Source: Pseudomonas sp. VD-NE ins
Lineage (GTDB): Bacteria > Pseudomonadota > Gammaproteobacteria > Pseudomonadales > Pseudomonadaceae
Direction: 5' to 3'
DNA length: 64,000 bases
Assembly: GCF_031882575.1 (NCBI RefSeq)
Contig: NZ_CP134772.1
Coordinates: forward strand, 1,507,001-1,571,000
Numbering within the stretch: the first letter of the stretch is position 1; each line of letters begins with the position of its first letter. This document shows positions 51,490-60,610 of this stretch, piece by piece. A program made the position numbers and the translations under genes. Under the pieces are notes generated by a model. It had not been told where the DNA came from, ran no database searches, and saw only the letters and a program-made list of their open reading frames with translations.

Positions 51490-52182
51490 TTAGAACAAAT
51501 GGATCTCTTCGGTGCGCAAAGCGCGGTACTCGCCCGGTTTTAGCGCGTTATCGAGGTGTAGAAAACCCATCGATTCGCGGTGCAGGCGCAGGACTTTGTT
51601 GTTGAAGAAACCAAACATGCGCTTCACCTGATGGTAGCGACCCTCGACGATGCTCAGCCGCGCCGAGCGTGGGCCGAGCAGCTCCAGGTGCGCTGGCTGC
51701 GTGGTCAGGTCCTCGAAGGCGAAGTAGATGCCCTCGGCAAAAGTGCTCGCATATTGCGCGCCAATGTCCTGCTCGGTCTCGACGTAATAGACCTTCGGCA
51801 GTTTGGTCTGCGGCTGGGTCAGGCGGCGCGACCACGCGCCGTCGTTGGTGATCAGCATCAGGCCGGTGGTGTTGAAGTCCAGGCGTCCGGCGATGTGCAG
51901 GTCGTCCTTGTCCGGCTCATCGATCAGGTCGAGCACGGTCGGATGCTGCGGATCGCGGGTGGCGCTGACGCAGCCCGGCGGCTTGTGCAGCATGAAGTAG
52001 CGCGCCGGTTTGCCGCTTTGCAGGACTTCGTCATCGACTTCGACACGGCTGAATTCCAGCACTTCGCTGTGCGGATCGCTGACGACTTTTCCGTCAATCC
52101 GCACGCGCTTTTCCACCAGCAACAGGCGAACCTGTTGACGGTTATAGCGGGGCAGGTTGCTGAGGAAACGGTCGACGCGCAT
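51490..52182 (-). CDS. rsuA: 16S rRNA pseudouridine(516) synthase RsuA
   Basis: 230 residues: N-terminal S4-like domain (MRVDRFLSNLPRYNRQQVRLLLVEKRVRIDGKVV, 1-34) and the catalytic pseudouridine synthase domain with GRLDFNTTGLML, catalytic Asp102, the same number as E. coli RsuA. Target U516 in helix 18 of 16S rRNA. RluE/RluB-type paralogues are distinguished by length; the match here is RsuA. Confidence 0.9.
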   Translation of the reverse strand: MRVDRFLSNLPRYNRQQVRLLLVEKRVRIDGKVVSDPHSEVLEFSRVEVDDEVLQSGKPARYFMLHKPPGCVSATRDPQHPTVLDLIDEPDKDDLHIAGRLDFNTTGLMLITNDGAWSRRLTQPQTKLPKVYYVETEQDIGAQYASTFAEGIYFAFEDLTTQPAHLELLGPRSARLSIVEGRYHQVKRMFGFFNNKVLRLHRESMGFLHLDNALKPGEYRALRTEEIHLF

Positions 52183-52215
52183 GTTCAGAGTTCAGTAAAT
52201 GAAGGGGCGCGCATC

Positions 52216-52446
52216 TTACGGGATCGGCCGCTTGGCTGCTTGCAGTTGCGCCTCGACTTGCGCGCAACGCGGGCACAGGCAGGATTGGTTGCGCAGTTCT
52301 GGCGGCAGTGCTTCAAGCACGGCCGGGTCGATGCTCACGCCGTAGCACCAGCATTCGCGGTCGGCGGTGCGCGGGTCTGCCAAGCTGCAGTCGTTGCGCG
52401 CGCCGCAGGCCGGGCAATGGTCGGGTTTAACGTCGGAATCAGGCAT
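52216..52446 (-). CDS. Cysteine-rich CWC family protein
   Basis: 76 residues from the ATG at 52446. Seven cysteines in the family pattern HCPACGARNDCSLAD ... ECWCYGV ... CLCPRC, suggesting a zinc ribbon. Length is normal for CWC proteins. Overlaps the end of the cyclase gene by eight bases and is 33 bases from rsuA, so the three are probably one transcript. Function unknown. Confidence 0.85.
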   Translation of the reverse strand: MPDSDVKPDHCPACGARNDCSLADPRTADRECWCYGVSIDPAVLEALPPELRNQSCLCPRCAQVEAQLQAAKRPIP

Positions 52447-53926
52447 AAGTCGAGTGAGGCATTTCCACGCAGGTGCGGTTGCGGCCGGTTTGTTTGGCTC
52501 GGTACATCGCATGATCGGCCCGCGACAGCAGGCTGTGCAAGGTGTCATCGCGTTGCAGGGTGGTGGCGCCGATGCTCACCGTCAGATTGAGGCGGTGGCC
52601 GTCGTAGGCATATTCGTGTTGTTCGACGTGTTGGCGGATCTTTTCGGCAATTTTCTGACCGGTGTCGCCATCGGTGTCCTTCAGCAATACGATAAATTCC
52701 TCACCGCCCCAGCGGCAAACAATGTCGGCGTGGCGCAGGCAGCTTTGCAGATCGCGGGCAAAACCGATCAGCACCTGATCGCCGGCCATGTGCCCGTAGG
52801 TGTCGTTCAACACCTTGAAATGATCGAGGTCGAGCAGCAGCGCGGTCAGTGGTTTGGTTTCGCGTTGTGCTTCGTGCAGGGCCTGTGCGGCGAGAATGTC
52901 GAAGCCACGCCGGTTGGGCAGTTCGGTGAGACTGTCGAGAATGGCCTGCGCCTGGATTTTGCTTTGGTAGCGTTTGATTACGCGGTTGAGCAACGCCAGC
53001 ACAATCAGCGTCACCAGCAGGCAGATCAGCAGATTCAGGTACAGCGACTGACGGATTTCACTTAGGGCGCTGTCTTCGCGTTTATCGACAAACAGGTACC
53101 AGTTCAGCTCCGGGATAAACCGCACGTTGAGGAAATGCCCCTGACCGTGGGCGGAATATTCGTAGCTGCCGCTGTGCGGTTTCGGCAACTGGCTGACCAG
53201 ACTTTTCATGCTCTCGAGTTCGCCGAGACTCTGGCCGATATGCGCGCTTTCAGGTCCGCCCTCGGCGCCGGTCAATACCAGTCGGCCGAAGGTGTCGACG
53301 AAGTACACGCTGCGTTGATAGCGCTGTTGATATTTGTCGATCAGCTTGATCACCGCGTCCACGGTCAGACCGACGCCCGCCGCGCCGATGAAGCGGTTGT
53401 GGTAGTCGTAAACCTTGTAGTTGATGAAGAAGGTCAGGTTGTCCTTGTTGGCCAGATCCGGGTCGACGTTGATCTCGTACGGATCCTTCATGTCGCGTAC
53501 GCGGAAGTACCAGGCATCGCGCGGCTCATCGACCTTGACCTGCTTGAGCACGCCTTTGGCGTGGTAGTAGGTGTGGCTGGCGTTGGAGACGAAGAACGCG
53601 GTGTAAGCGCCGTAATGGGTCATGACCTCGTCGAGGTAACGGGTCATCTGCTCGGGATTCTGCTCGCCGTTGACCACCCAGTCGCGCATGAAGGTGTCGC
53701 GGGACATCATCGAGGAAATCAGGATCGGCCGGACGAGGTCTTTCTGGATTTCCGAGTAGACCGTGTCTGAGGTCAGCGGCAATTCGGTGTTGACGATGTT
53801 GTCGCGGATCGATGCGCGGGAGGCGTAGTAACTCAGCAACGACGTGGCGAGGAACCCGGCGCCGAGCAGGGCGATCAGCGTCAGGACCAGCGAGCGTTGC
53901 GAGTACAGGGGAGAACGAAGCGGCAT
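52439..53926 (-). CDS. Membrane diguanylate cyclase with periplasmic Cache domain
   Basis: 495 residues. Two membrane helices (SLVLTLIALLGAGFLATSLLSYYA, about 12-35; LYLNLLICLLVTLIVLALL, about 295-313) bracket a periplasmic dCache-like sensor (AAGVGLTVDAVIKLIDKYQQ). The GGDEF domain (about 330-490) has an intact GGEEF active site (CRWGGEEFIVLL) and an inhibitory RHAD five residues upstream. Makes c-di-GMP in response to a periplasmic ligand; the ligand is unknown. Leads the unit cyclase-CWC-rsuA. Confidence 0.92.
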   Translation of the reverse strand: MPLRSPLYSQRSLVLTLIALLGAGFLATSLLSYYASRASIRDNIVNTELPLTSDTVYSEIQKDLVRPILISSMMSRDTFMRDWVVNGEQNPEQMTRYLDEVMTHYGAYTAFFVSNASHTYYHAKGVLKQVKVDEPRDAWYFRVRDMKDPYEINVDPDLANKDNLTFFINYKVYDYHNRFIGAAGVGLTVDAVIKLIDKYQQRYQRSVYFVDTFGRLVLTGAEGGPESAHIGQSLGELESMKSLVSQLPKPHSGSYEYSAHGQGHFLNVRFIPELNWYLFVDKREDSALSEIRQSLYLNLLICLLVTLIVLALLNRVIKRYQSKIQAQAILDSLTELPNRRGFDILAAQALHEAQRETKPLTALLLDLDHFKVLNDTYGHMAGDQVLIGFARDLQSCLRHADIVCRWGGEEFIVLLKDTDGDTGQKIAEKIRQHVEQHEYAYDGHRLNLTVSIGATTLQRDDTLHSLLSRADHAMYRAKQTGRNRTCVEMPHSTYA

Positions 53927-54046
53927 GGCAGTTCCGTTGGCAGTGGCCCGATGGCATGCATTCTAGTGGGATGACCGGGAAAAGACTGCGGGATTTATGC
54001 CTGAAATGGCGGGGGATTTGACGTTGAGGGTGTGTCAGAAGCACCG

Positions 54047-54195
54047 CTCCCTCACCCCAGCGCTCTCCCGGAGGGAGAGGGGGCTAAATTGTGGTGATTT
54101 CAAAACCCGAGTTCGACTCGGTATCACCGAATGACAACCACCTGACAACCACTTCGGTCAGTCCCCTCTCCCACCGGGAGAGGGTTAGGGTGGGT
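54047..54195 (+). repeat. ~160-bp twin-hairpin element, copy 4
   Basis: Starts CTCCCTCACCCCAGCGCTCTC and ends GGGAGAGGGTTAGGGTGGG, with GGTCAGTCCCCTCT near the end. Shorter than copies 1 and 3 by about 13 bases. Occupies most of the 319-bp gap between the cyclase and the allophanate hydrolase genes. Confidence 0.83.
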
Positions 54196-54199
54196 AAAG

Positions 54200-54243
54200 A
54201 CCGGGTACATGCTTTACGTTTGAGACCGGGGACATGGTTTCCA
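54200..54243. repeat. Two 25-bp-period direct repeats before the atzF stop
   Basis: AGACCGGGTACATGCTTT (54200-54217) is repeated as AGACCGGGGACATGGTTT (54225-54242), 25 bases later. They resemble short IS or transposon-end repeats but no transposase is adjacent. They end at the stop codon of atzF. Confidence 0.6.
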
Positions 54244-54245
54244 GA

Positions 54246-56018
54246 TCAGCTCCGAGTTTCCAGATACGCCCGCCAGCCGCCCAAATGGCTGATGTCCAGC
54301 GCACCTTCCAGACCATACGGCTCACAAATAAACCCGCTTTCCCACCGCCCATCCGCCAACTGCACCTTGCCCAGACCAAGCGGCGCCGGAATCCCGGTGA
54401 GGAACGAGCCCAACTCACTGCTCGGCAACTCCCACACTTCCACCGCAATCGCCACACCGCCATCCTTCACTCGCACCATGCCCGGCCGCAGCGGCGGGCC
54501 GCCGGCCAACGCATACAGTTGATAATCCGGCGAGCTCAACGTTGTTTCCAGCAAACGCCCACCCCGCTGCGTCAGTTGCCAGTTCAACGCCAACCCTTGC
54601 AGATGCGCGCCACACACCACAATGCGTGCGCGATCACTGCGTGCAACGTTCGGGGGCGTTGGCAGCGCATTGTCTTGCTGACGCTGCAGCGCATCGGCCA
54701 CGCTCAGCAGATATTGATCGGTGAAGACCCGACCAAACAACGTCACACCCCACGGCAAACCGTTGGCCATGAACCCGCTCGGCACGGCGACGGCGGCGTA
54801 GTCGAGCAGGTTCATGAAGTTGGTGTAGTAACCCAGTTCGGAGTTGCGCAGCACCGGTTCGGCGTGCAGTTCGGCCAGCGTCACCGGGCGGCCGATGGTG
54901 GGGGTGAGCACGCAGTCGAGGCCTTCGAGGGCCTGATCGCACAGCGCTTTCAAGGCTTGCAGCCGATACTGCGCGCGGAAGGTCTGCACGCCGGTCACCG
55001 CCGGCGCCTTGGCCAGTACGGCGCGGATCACCGGCAAAACAGCTTCGGGATTGTGCTCCAGCAATTCGCCGGCAACGCTGTAACGCTCGGCAACCCACGG
55101 CCCTTCGTAAAGCAAACGCGCAGCTTCGAGGAACGGCGACAGATCCAGTTCAACCGCTTCGCCACCCAAGGCCTTGAGCCGGTCGATGGCATCGCCGAAC
55201 AACAGCGGCCCTTCGACGCAACCGAAAAACTCCAGATCCTGCGCGCGTGGCACGCCGAAACGAAACGCGCGTGGCGCACCAAACGCCGAGCCGTCATTCC
55301 ATGATGGATTACGGCGGCTGTATTCATCGCGCGGATCGAGTTTCGCCGTCAGCGCCAGCAACTGACTCGCCTCACTCGCCGTCGCGGTAAACGTGGTCAC
55401 GCAATCCAGCGTGCGACACGCCGGCAGCACACCGGCGGTGGAGATCAGCCCTTTGCTCGCTTTCAATCCAACCAGATTATTCAGTGCCGCCGGCACCCGA
55501 CCGGAGCCAGCGGTATCGGTGCCCAAGGCAAAACTCGCCACGCCCAACGCCACCGCCAGCGACGAACCGGCGCTGGAACCGCCGGACGGATATTCCGGCA
55601 ATACGCTGTTCGGACAAGCGCCGTAAGGCGAGCGGCTGCCGTTAAGCCCCGTGGCAAATTGATCAAGATTGGTCTTGCCCAGCGGTATCGCGCCCAAGGC
55701 GATCAACTGCTCGACGATGGTCGCCGAGCGTTCCGGCACATAAGCAAAGTCCGGGCACGCGGCGGTGGTCGGTATGCCGGCCAGATCGATGTTGTCCTTG
55801 ATCGCAAACGGCACGCCGTACAGCGGCAAGCTGTCGAGGTCGCGACCGTCGAGGGCGGCAAGGTAGGGCTCCAGTTCGGCGACGCTGAGCAGGTGGATGA
55901 ACAGGTGATAATCCGGGTTCAGCGCGGCGGCTTTCTCGCGCAGTTTCGGCAGCAGTTGACGCGGTGTGGTGTCGCCATTGCGATAGGCCTGGCGCAGAAC
56001 ATCGAGTTGCAGATTCAT
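54246..56018 (-). CDS. atzF: Allophanate hydrolase
   Basis: 590 residues. Amidase-signature domain (1 to ~450) with catalytic Lys74 (AIKDNID), Ser148 (SGGSSAGSS) and Ser172 (GTDTAGSGRVPA); the C-terminal ~140 residues (ARIVVCGAHLQGLALNWQLTQRGGRLLE...) are the second domain of full-length allophanate hydrolases, which decarboxylates the intermediate. Converts allophanate to 2 NH3 and CO2, the last step of the pathway. Last gene of the operon; 24 bases downstream of the carboxylase. Confidence 0.93.
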   Translation of the reverse strand: MNLQLDVLRQAYRNGDTTPRQLLPKLREKAAALNPDYHLFIHLLSVAELEPYLAALDGRDLDSLPLYGVPFAIKDNIDLAGIPTTAACPDFAYVPERSATIVEQLIALGAIPLGKTNLDQFATGLNGSRSPYGACPNSVLPEYPSGGSSAGSSLAVALGVASFALGTDTAGSGRVPAALNNLVGLKASKGLISTAGVLPACRTLDCVTTFTATASEASQLLALTAKLDPRDEYSRRNPSWNDGSAFGAPRAFRFGVPRAQDLEFFGCVEGPLLFGDAIDRLKALGGEAVELDLSPFLEAARLLYEGPWVAERYSVAGELLEHNPEAVLPVIRAVLAKAPAVTGVQTFRAQYRLQALKALCDQALEGLDCVLTPTIGRPVTLAELHAEPVLRNSELGYYTNFMNLLDYAAVAVPSGFMANGLPWGVTLFGRVFTDQYLLSVADALQRQQDNALPTPPNVARSDRARIVVCGAHLQGLALNWQLTQRGGRLLETTLSSPDYQLYALAGGPPLRPGMVRVKDGGVAIAVEVWELPSSELGSFLTGIPAPLGLGKVQLADGRWESGFICEPYGLEGALDISHLGGWRAYLETRS

Positions 56019-56042
56019 GAGTAGATCCTTATCCAGTTGGCT

Positions 56043-59000
56043 TCAGTCGAGTGTCAGCACCACGACCCGTTGTCCGGCGCGTACCGCCGAACCGGGTTGC
56101 ACGCGAATCTCGCGCACCACGCCGGCCATCGGCGCGATTACCGGGATTTCCATCTTCATCGACTCGAGAATCACCAGCACATCGCCCGCCGCGACACGGC
56201 TGCCGGCCTCGACCTGCACCTGCCAGAGATTGCCGGCAATGTGGCTGTCGACGCTGTGTTCATCGTCGGCCAGTGGCGCATCCTCGGTCGATTCCGGCAC
56301 GGCTTCTTCGCTGTCGAAATGCGCCTGACCGCTGGCGATCCAGCGTTCGCGCTCGGCATTGAAGGCACCCTGTTGTTGGGCGCGAAAGGCGCTGATGCCT
56401 TCGGCTTCACGATCAAGAAACGCCTGATAATTGCCGAGGTTGAGTTGGCTGTGTTCGATGTTCAGCTCGAAGCGCCCGAGTGGAAAATCGCGGCGGATAC
56501 GCAGCAGTTCTTCGGCGCTGACCGGGTAGAAACGAATCTGATCGAAGAAGCGCAGCAGCCACGGTTTGCCATCGAACGCGGCGACTTCGCGATAGCGGTT
56601 CCACATCTGCAAGGTGCGCCCGACGAACTGATAACCGCCCGGGCCTTCCATGCCGTACACGCACATATAGGCGCCGCCGATGCCCACCGAGTTCTCGGCG
56701 GTCCAGGTGCGCGCCGGGTTGTATTTGGTCGTAACCAGACGATGACGCGGATCGAGCGGCGTGGCCACCGGCGCACCGAGATAAACGTCGCCAAGGCCCA
56801 TCACCAGATAGCTCGCGTCGAACACGGTGCGCTGCACTTCGTCGAGATTGGGCAGGTCGTTGATGCGGCGGATAAACTCCAGGTTACTGGGGCACCACGG
56901 CGCGTCCTTGCGCACGGTGGTCATGTATTTTTCGATGGCCAACTGGCAGGCCGGGTCGTCCCACGACAGCGGCAAATGCACGATGCGCGAAGGCACTTGC
57001 AGGTCGTTGGCGGCGCACACCGCGTCCCATTCGCCGGCGATGATGCCGAGCAGATCGGTGAGCGGCAGTTGCTCCGGCTGGTAGTGAATCTGCAATGAGC
57101 GAATGCCGGGGGTGAGGTCGATCACGCCGTGCAGGGATTTGCTTTCCAGTGCCTGCATCAGGGCGTGGGCGCGGAAGCGCAGGACGAGATTGAGCTCAGG
57201 CTCGCCGATTTCCAGCAGTAAATGAGTGTCGCCAGAAACCCGCCCGACCAAGCGCATATCACCCTGACCCAACGCCAGCACCACAGGCGACACAAGATCC
57301 TGTGGGAGCTGGCTTGCCAGCGATGAAGTTAATGCGGTGTCTGGACGGGCCCCATCGCTGGCAAGCCAGCTCCCACAGTTATCCCATTGACAGGCGAGGT
57401 CGCGAGCGGTTTTTAGATTGACGGGAATGAACTGGATTTTATCGCCCGCCTTGAGCTGCCCCAATTGCCACAGATCCGCTTCAATCACCGTCACCGGGCA
57501 AACAAAACCGCCAAGGCTCGGGCCGTCCGGGCCGAGGATCACTGGCATGTCGCCGGTGAAATCCACCGCGCCGATCGCATACGGATTGTCATGAATATTC
57601 GACGGATGCAACCCGGCCTCGCCACCGTCGGCCCGCACCCACTCGGGCTTCGGCCCGATCAGCCGAACACCGGTGCGGCTGGAGTTGAAATGCACTTCCC
57701 ACTGGGTTTGAAAAAAAGTGCCGATGTAGTTTTCCGTGAAGTATTCCGGCGCGCCGTGCGGGCCGTAAATCACCCGGATCTGCCGCACCGCCGGCAACGC
57801 GGTGATGTGCTGTTCGGCCAGTTGCTGACCGGCACTGCGGTCAGTCAGCGCAGGGATATGCAACACATCACCGGCACGCAACGCCCGACCACCGTGCCCA
57901 CCAAACTGGCCAAGGGTGAAAGTGCTTTTGCTGCCCAGATAATCCGGCACCTGCAAACCGCCGCGCAGGCACAAATAGCTGCGTGCCCCGGCGCCGCTGA
58001 TGCTGCCCAGATGAAGTGTCGCGCCCGCCGGTATCAGCAGAGCGGTGTTCATCGGCACGCTTGCACCTTCAAGCGTCAGGGCAATCGGCGCGCCGGTCAC
58101 CGCGACCACCGCTGCACAATTGAAGCGCAACAAAGGTCCGCTCATGGTGATTTCCAGCGCCGCCGCACTTTCATCGTTGCCGAGCAAGCGATTGCCCAGA
58201 CGCAGCGCGCGACTGTCCATCGGCCCCGATGGCGGCACACCGACAGCCCAGTAACCGAGGCGACCGGGATAGTCCTGCACGCTGGTTTGCGTGCCGGCAC
58301 TGAGCACTTCGAAGGTGTTGGCGCGATAGATCAGACCTTCCAGGCAACGCGTCCACGGCTCACCGCTGGCGAACGGAGCATCGAGGAGAATCTGCCGCAG
58401 ATAATCACGGTTGGTTTCCACGCCGTACAACAGACTGGCGCCCAGCGCTTGATGCAATTCGGCCCGCGCCTGATCGCGGGTGGGCGCCCAAGTAATAACC
58501 TTGGCGATCATCGGATCGAAATATGGCGGGATCTCGCAGCCGGCCTCGACCCAGGTATCGATGCGCAGTTGAATGCCGTTGGCCGGTGGAAACTCCACTG
58601 CCGTCAGCAAGCCCGGGCTCGGCTGAAAATCCCGCCCCGGATCTTCCGCATACAGCCGCGCCTGAATCGCATGGCCCTCGGGTTTCAGCTGATGATACAA
58701 CTCGCTCAGCGGCGGCAAATCTCCCGCCGCCAGCTCAACCATCCAGCACACCAGATCGACGCCCCAGACCTGTTCGGTGACGCCGTGTTCCACCTGCAAA
58801 CGCGTGTTCACTTCGAGAAAATAGAAGCGCTGAGCCTCGCTGTCGAAAACGAATTCAACGGTACCGGCGCTGCGATAGTTCACGGCTTTCGCCAGTTTGA
58901 TCGCCGCCGCGCACAGCTCCTCGGCCATTCCGTCCGGCAGGTTCGGCGCCGGGGTTTCTTCGAGGACTTTCTGATTGCGCCGCTGCACCGAGCAGTCGCG

Positions 59001-59675
59001 CACGCCGAGGGCGATGACCTCACCGCGACCGTCGCCGAACACCTGAACTTCCAGATGCCGTGCGCGCTGAATGTACTTCTCGATGAATACGCCGGCATCG
59101 CTGAAATTGTTCTGGCCGAGGCGTTTGACTGCCTCAAAGGATTCGCTCAATTCGCTGGCGCTGCGGCACACGCGCATGCCGATGCCGCCACCACCGGCGG
59201 TGCTTTTCAGCATTACCGGGTAGCCGACCTGTTCGCCAGCGATCAGCGCGGCATCGAGGCTGTCGAGCAACTCGGTGCCTTCAAGCATCGGCACGCCGTG
59301 CTGTTTGGCCAGGGCGCGGGCGGTGTGCTTGAGGCCGAACACCCGCAGTTGTTCTGGCGTCGGGCCGATGAAGGCGATGTTGTGTGCTGCGCAGGCTTCG
59401 GCGAACGCGGCGTTTTCGGAGAGAAAGCCGTAGCCGGGATGGATCGCCGTGGCGCCGCTTTGCTTGGCGATGGCGAGGATTTTGTCGACTGCCAGATAGG
59501 TGCCGGCGGCGGCGCCTTCACCGAGGCTGTGGGCTTCATCGGCGTGCAGGATGTGCAGGCTGGCGACGTCGGCTTCGGAATACACGGCCACACCTTTGAC
59601 CTGCAGTGAAGCAAGGGTGCGCAGGATGCGGCAGGCGATGGCGCCACGGTTGGCGATGAGGACTTTTTCGAACAT
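56043..59675 (-). CDS. Biotin-dependent guanidine/urea carboxylase
   Basis: 1210 residues from the ATG at 59675 (AGGGG upstream). Order: biotin carboxylase (about 1-450, MFEKVLIANRGAIACRIL..., GGGGIGMRVC), KipA-like (about 480-760, AGTQTSVQDYPGRLGYWAVGVPPSGP), KipI-like (about 800-1090), and C-terminal biotinyl domain with Lys1174 in ILESMKMEIPV. Carboxylates its amide or guanidine substrate with ATP and bicarbonate. Next to DUF1989 genes the probable substrate is guanidine, not urea. About residues 766-792 are encoded by a complete REPIN (57300-57378) in the linker between the KipA and KipI parts. The frame remains open. Confidence 0.9.
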   Translation of the reverse strand: MFEKVLIANRGAIACRILRTLASLQVKGVAVYSEADVASLHILHADEAHSLGEGAAAGTYLAVDKILAIAKQSGATAIHPGYGFLSENAAFAEACAAHNIAFIGPTPEQLRVFGLKHTARALAKQHGVPMLEGTELLDSLDAALIAGEQVGYPVMLKSTAGGGGIGMRVCRSASELSESFEAVKRLGQNNFSDAGVFIEKYIQRARHLEVQVFGDGRGEVIALGVRDCSVQRRNQKVLEETPAPNLPDGMAEELCAAAIKLAKAVNYRSAGTVEFVFDSEAQRFYFLEVNTRLQVEHGVTEQVWGVDLVCWMVELAAGDLPPLSELYHQLKPEGHAIQARLYAEDPGRDFQPSPGLLTAVEFPPANGIQLRIDTWVEAGCEIPPYFDPMIAKVITWAPTRDQARAELHQALGASLLYGVETNRDYLRQILLDAPFASGEPWTRCLEGLIYRANTFEVLSAGTQTSVQDYPGRLGYWAVGVPPSGPMDSRALRLGNRLLGNDESAAALEITMSGPLLRFNCAAVVAVTGAPIALTLEGASVPMNTALLIPAGATLHLGSISGAGARSYLCLRGGLQVPDYLGSKSTFTLGQFGGHGGRALRAGDVLHIPALTDRSAGQQLAEQHITALPAVRQIRVIYGPHGAPEYFTENYIGTFFQTQWEVHFNSSRTGVRLIGPKPEWVRADGGEAGLHPSNIHDNPYAIGAVDFTGDMPVILGPDGPSLGGFVCPVTVIEADLWQLGQLKAGDKIQFIPVNLKTARDLACQWDNCGSWLASDGARPDTALTSSLASQLPQDLVSPVVLALGQGDMRLVGRVSGDTHLLLEIGEPELNLVLRFRAHALMQALESKSLHGVIDLTPGIRSLQIHYQPEQLPLTDLLGIIAGEWDAVCAANDLQVPSRIVHLPLSWDDPACQLAIEKYMTTVRKDAPWCPSNLEFIRRINDLPNLDEVQRTVFDASYLVMGLGDVYLGAPVATPLDPRHRLVTTKYNPARTWTAENSVGIGGAYMCVYGMEGPGGYQFVGRTLQMWNRYREVAAFDGKPWLLRFFDQIRFYPVSAEELLRIRRDFPLGRFELNIEHSQLNLGNYQAFLDREAEGISAFRAQQQGAFNAERERWIASGQAHFDSEEAVPESTEDAPLADDEHSVDSHIAGNLWQVQVEAGSRVAAGDVLVILESMKMEIPVIAPMAGVVREIRVQPGSAVRAGQRVVVLTLD
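57300..57378. repeat. REPIN, family A, inside the carboxylase gene
   Basis: Complete inverted REP pair with a short spacer, inside an intact reading frame. The encoded peptide NCGSWLASDGARPD...SSLASQLPQD is what both strands of REP give in that frame. Confidence 0.9.
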
Positions 59676-59778
59676 GGCATAACCCCTGAAGGGGAAGCGG
59701 GCCGTCCCGCCGTTTTTCGACAGACATCCGGGCCGTCCCGGATGAAAAAACACATTGACTTCAAACCACCTGAAATTC

Positions 59779-59873
59779 CCTGTGGGAGCTGGCTTGCCAG
59801 CGATGACGTCAGCACTTCCAACATCAATGGTGACTGACACACCACCATCGCTGGCAAGCCAGCTCCCACAGGG
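59779..59873. repeat. REPIN, family A
   Basis: Inverted pair (59780-59805 and 59847-59872) within the operon, between the second DUF1989 gene and the carboxylase gene. Confidence 0.9.
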
Positions 59874-59957
59874 TTTAGGGTTGTCTGGGGGATTTCAGGC
59901 ACTGCCCGGAACGGGCCTGGCACAGGGCGAATAGCCAACGGCGTAAACGGCGGATAG

Positions 59958-60599
59958 TCAGTTCCATACCAGCAGCTCCGCAGGTGTCGGGTTGTAGGCG
60001 TTGCACGGGTTGTTCAACTGCGGGCAATTGGAGATCAGCACGATCACGTCCATCTCGGCACGTAAATCGACGTACTTGCCCGGCGCCGAAATCCCGTCCT
60101 CGAACGTCAGCCCGCCATCCGCCGTCACCGGTACATTCATGAAGAAATTGATGTTCGGTCCGATGTCGCCTTTGCCCAGTCGGCCGTCATGCACACAGGC
60201 GCGCAGGTAGTTGTCGCGGCAGCTGTGCATGTAGCGTTTTTCCTGGGCGTAGCGCACGGTGTTGCTCTCTTGTGCGCAGGCGCCGCCGAGGGTGTCGTGG
60301 CGTCCGCAAGTGTCGGCGACGATGGTCAGCATCGCGTGGCCAAGGTTGGAATAGAGCACGCTGCCGGAGGTCAGGTAGACGCTGTTCTGCCGACGCAAGG
60401 TGCGTTGTACGTCGTAGCGTTCCTTGGGATTGGCGAGGCTGTAGAACAAGGTATCGATTGCCTGATTGCCTTCAATGTCCAGAATGCGCAGGGTCTGGCC
60501 GGCCTTGACCTCCATCAACCACGGCTCACCGGCCGGGATCGTGGCGCGGTACACCGCTGCATCGGGTTGGTTTTGCGAAGTGGCGATAGCAACTGACAT
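59958..60599 (-). CDS. DUF1989 protein, carboxyguanidine deiminase subunit (urea carboxylase-associated protein 1 type)
   Basis: 213 residues. Opens VYRATIPAGEPWLMEVKAGQTLRILDIEGNQAIDTLFYS; the metal/catalytic region has ADTCGRHDTLGGACAQESNTVRY and PNINFFMNVPVTADGGLTF...PGKYVDLRAEMDVIVLISNCPQLNNPCN. Published work (Schneider and colleagues, 2020, as I recall) showed that paired DUF1989 proteins (CgdA/CgdB) convert carboxyguanidine to allophanate. Which of the two is CgdA is not decided here. 11 bases downstream of its partner. Confidence 0.82.
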   Translation of the reverse strand: MSVAIATSQNQPDAAVYRATIPAGEPWLMEVKAGQTLRILDIEGNQAIDTLFYSLANPKERYDVQRTLRRQNSVYLTSGSVLYSNLGHAMLTIVADTCGRHDTLGGACAQESNTVRYAQEKRYMHSCRDNYLRACVHDGRLGKGDIGPNINFFMNVPVTADGGLTFEDGISAPGKYVDLRAEMDVIVLISNCPQLNNPCNAYNPTPAELLVWN

Positions 60600-60610
60600 G
60601 GCAGCGATCC

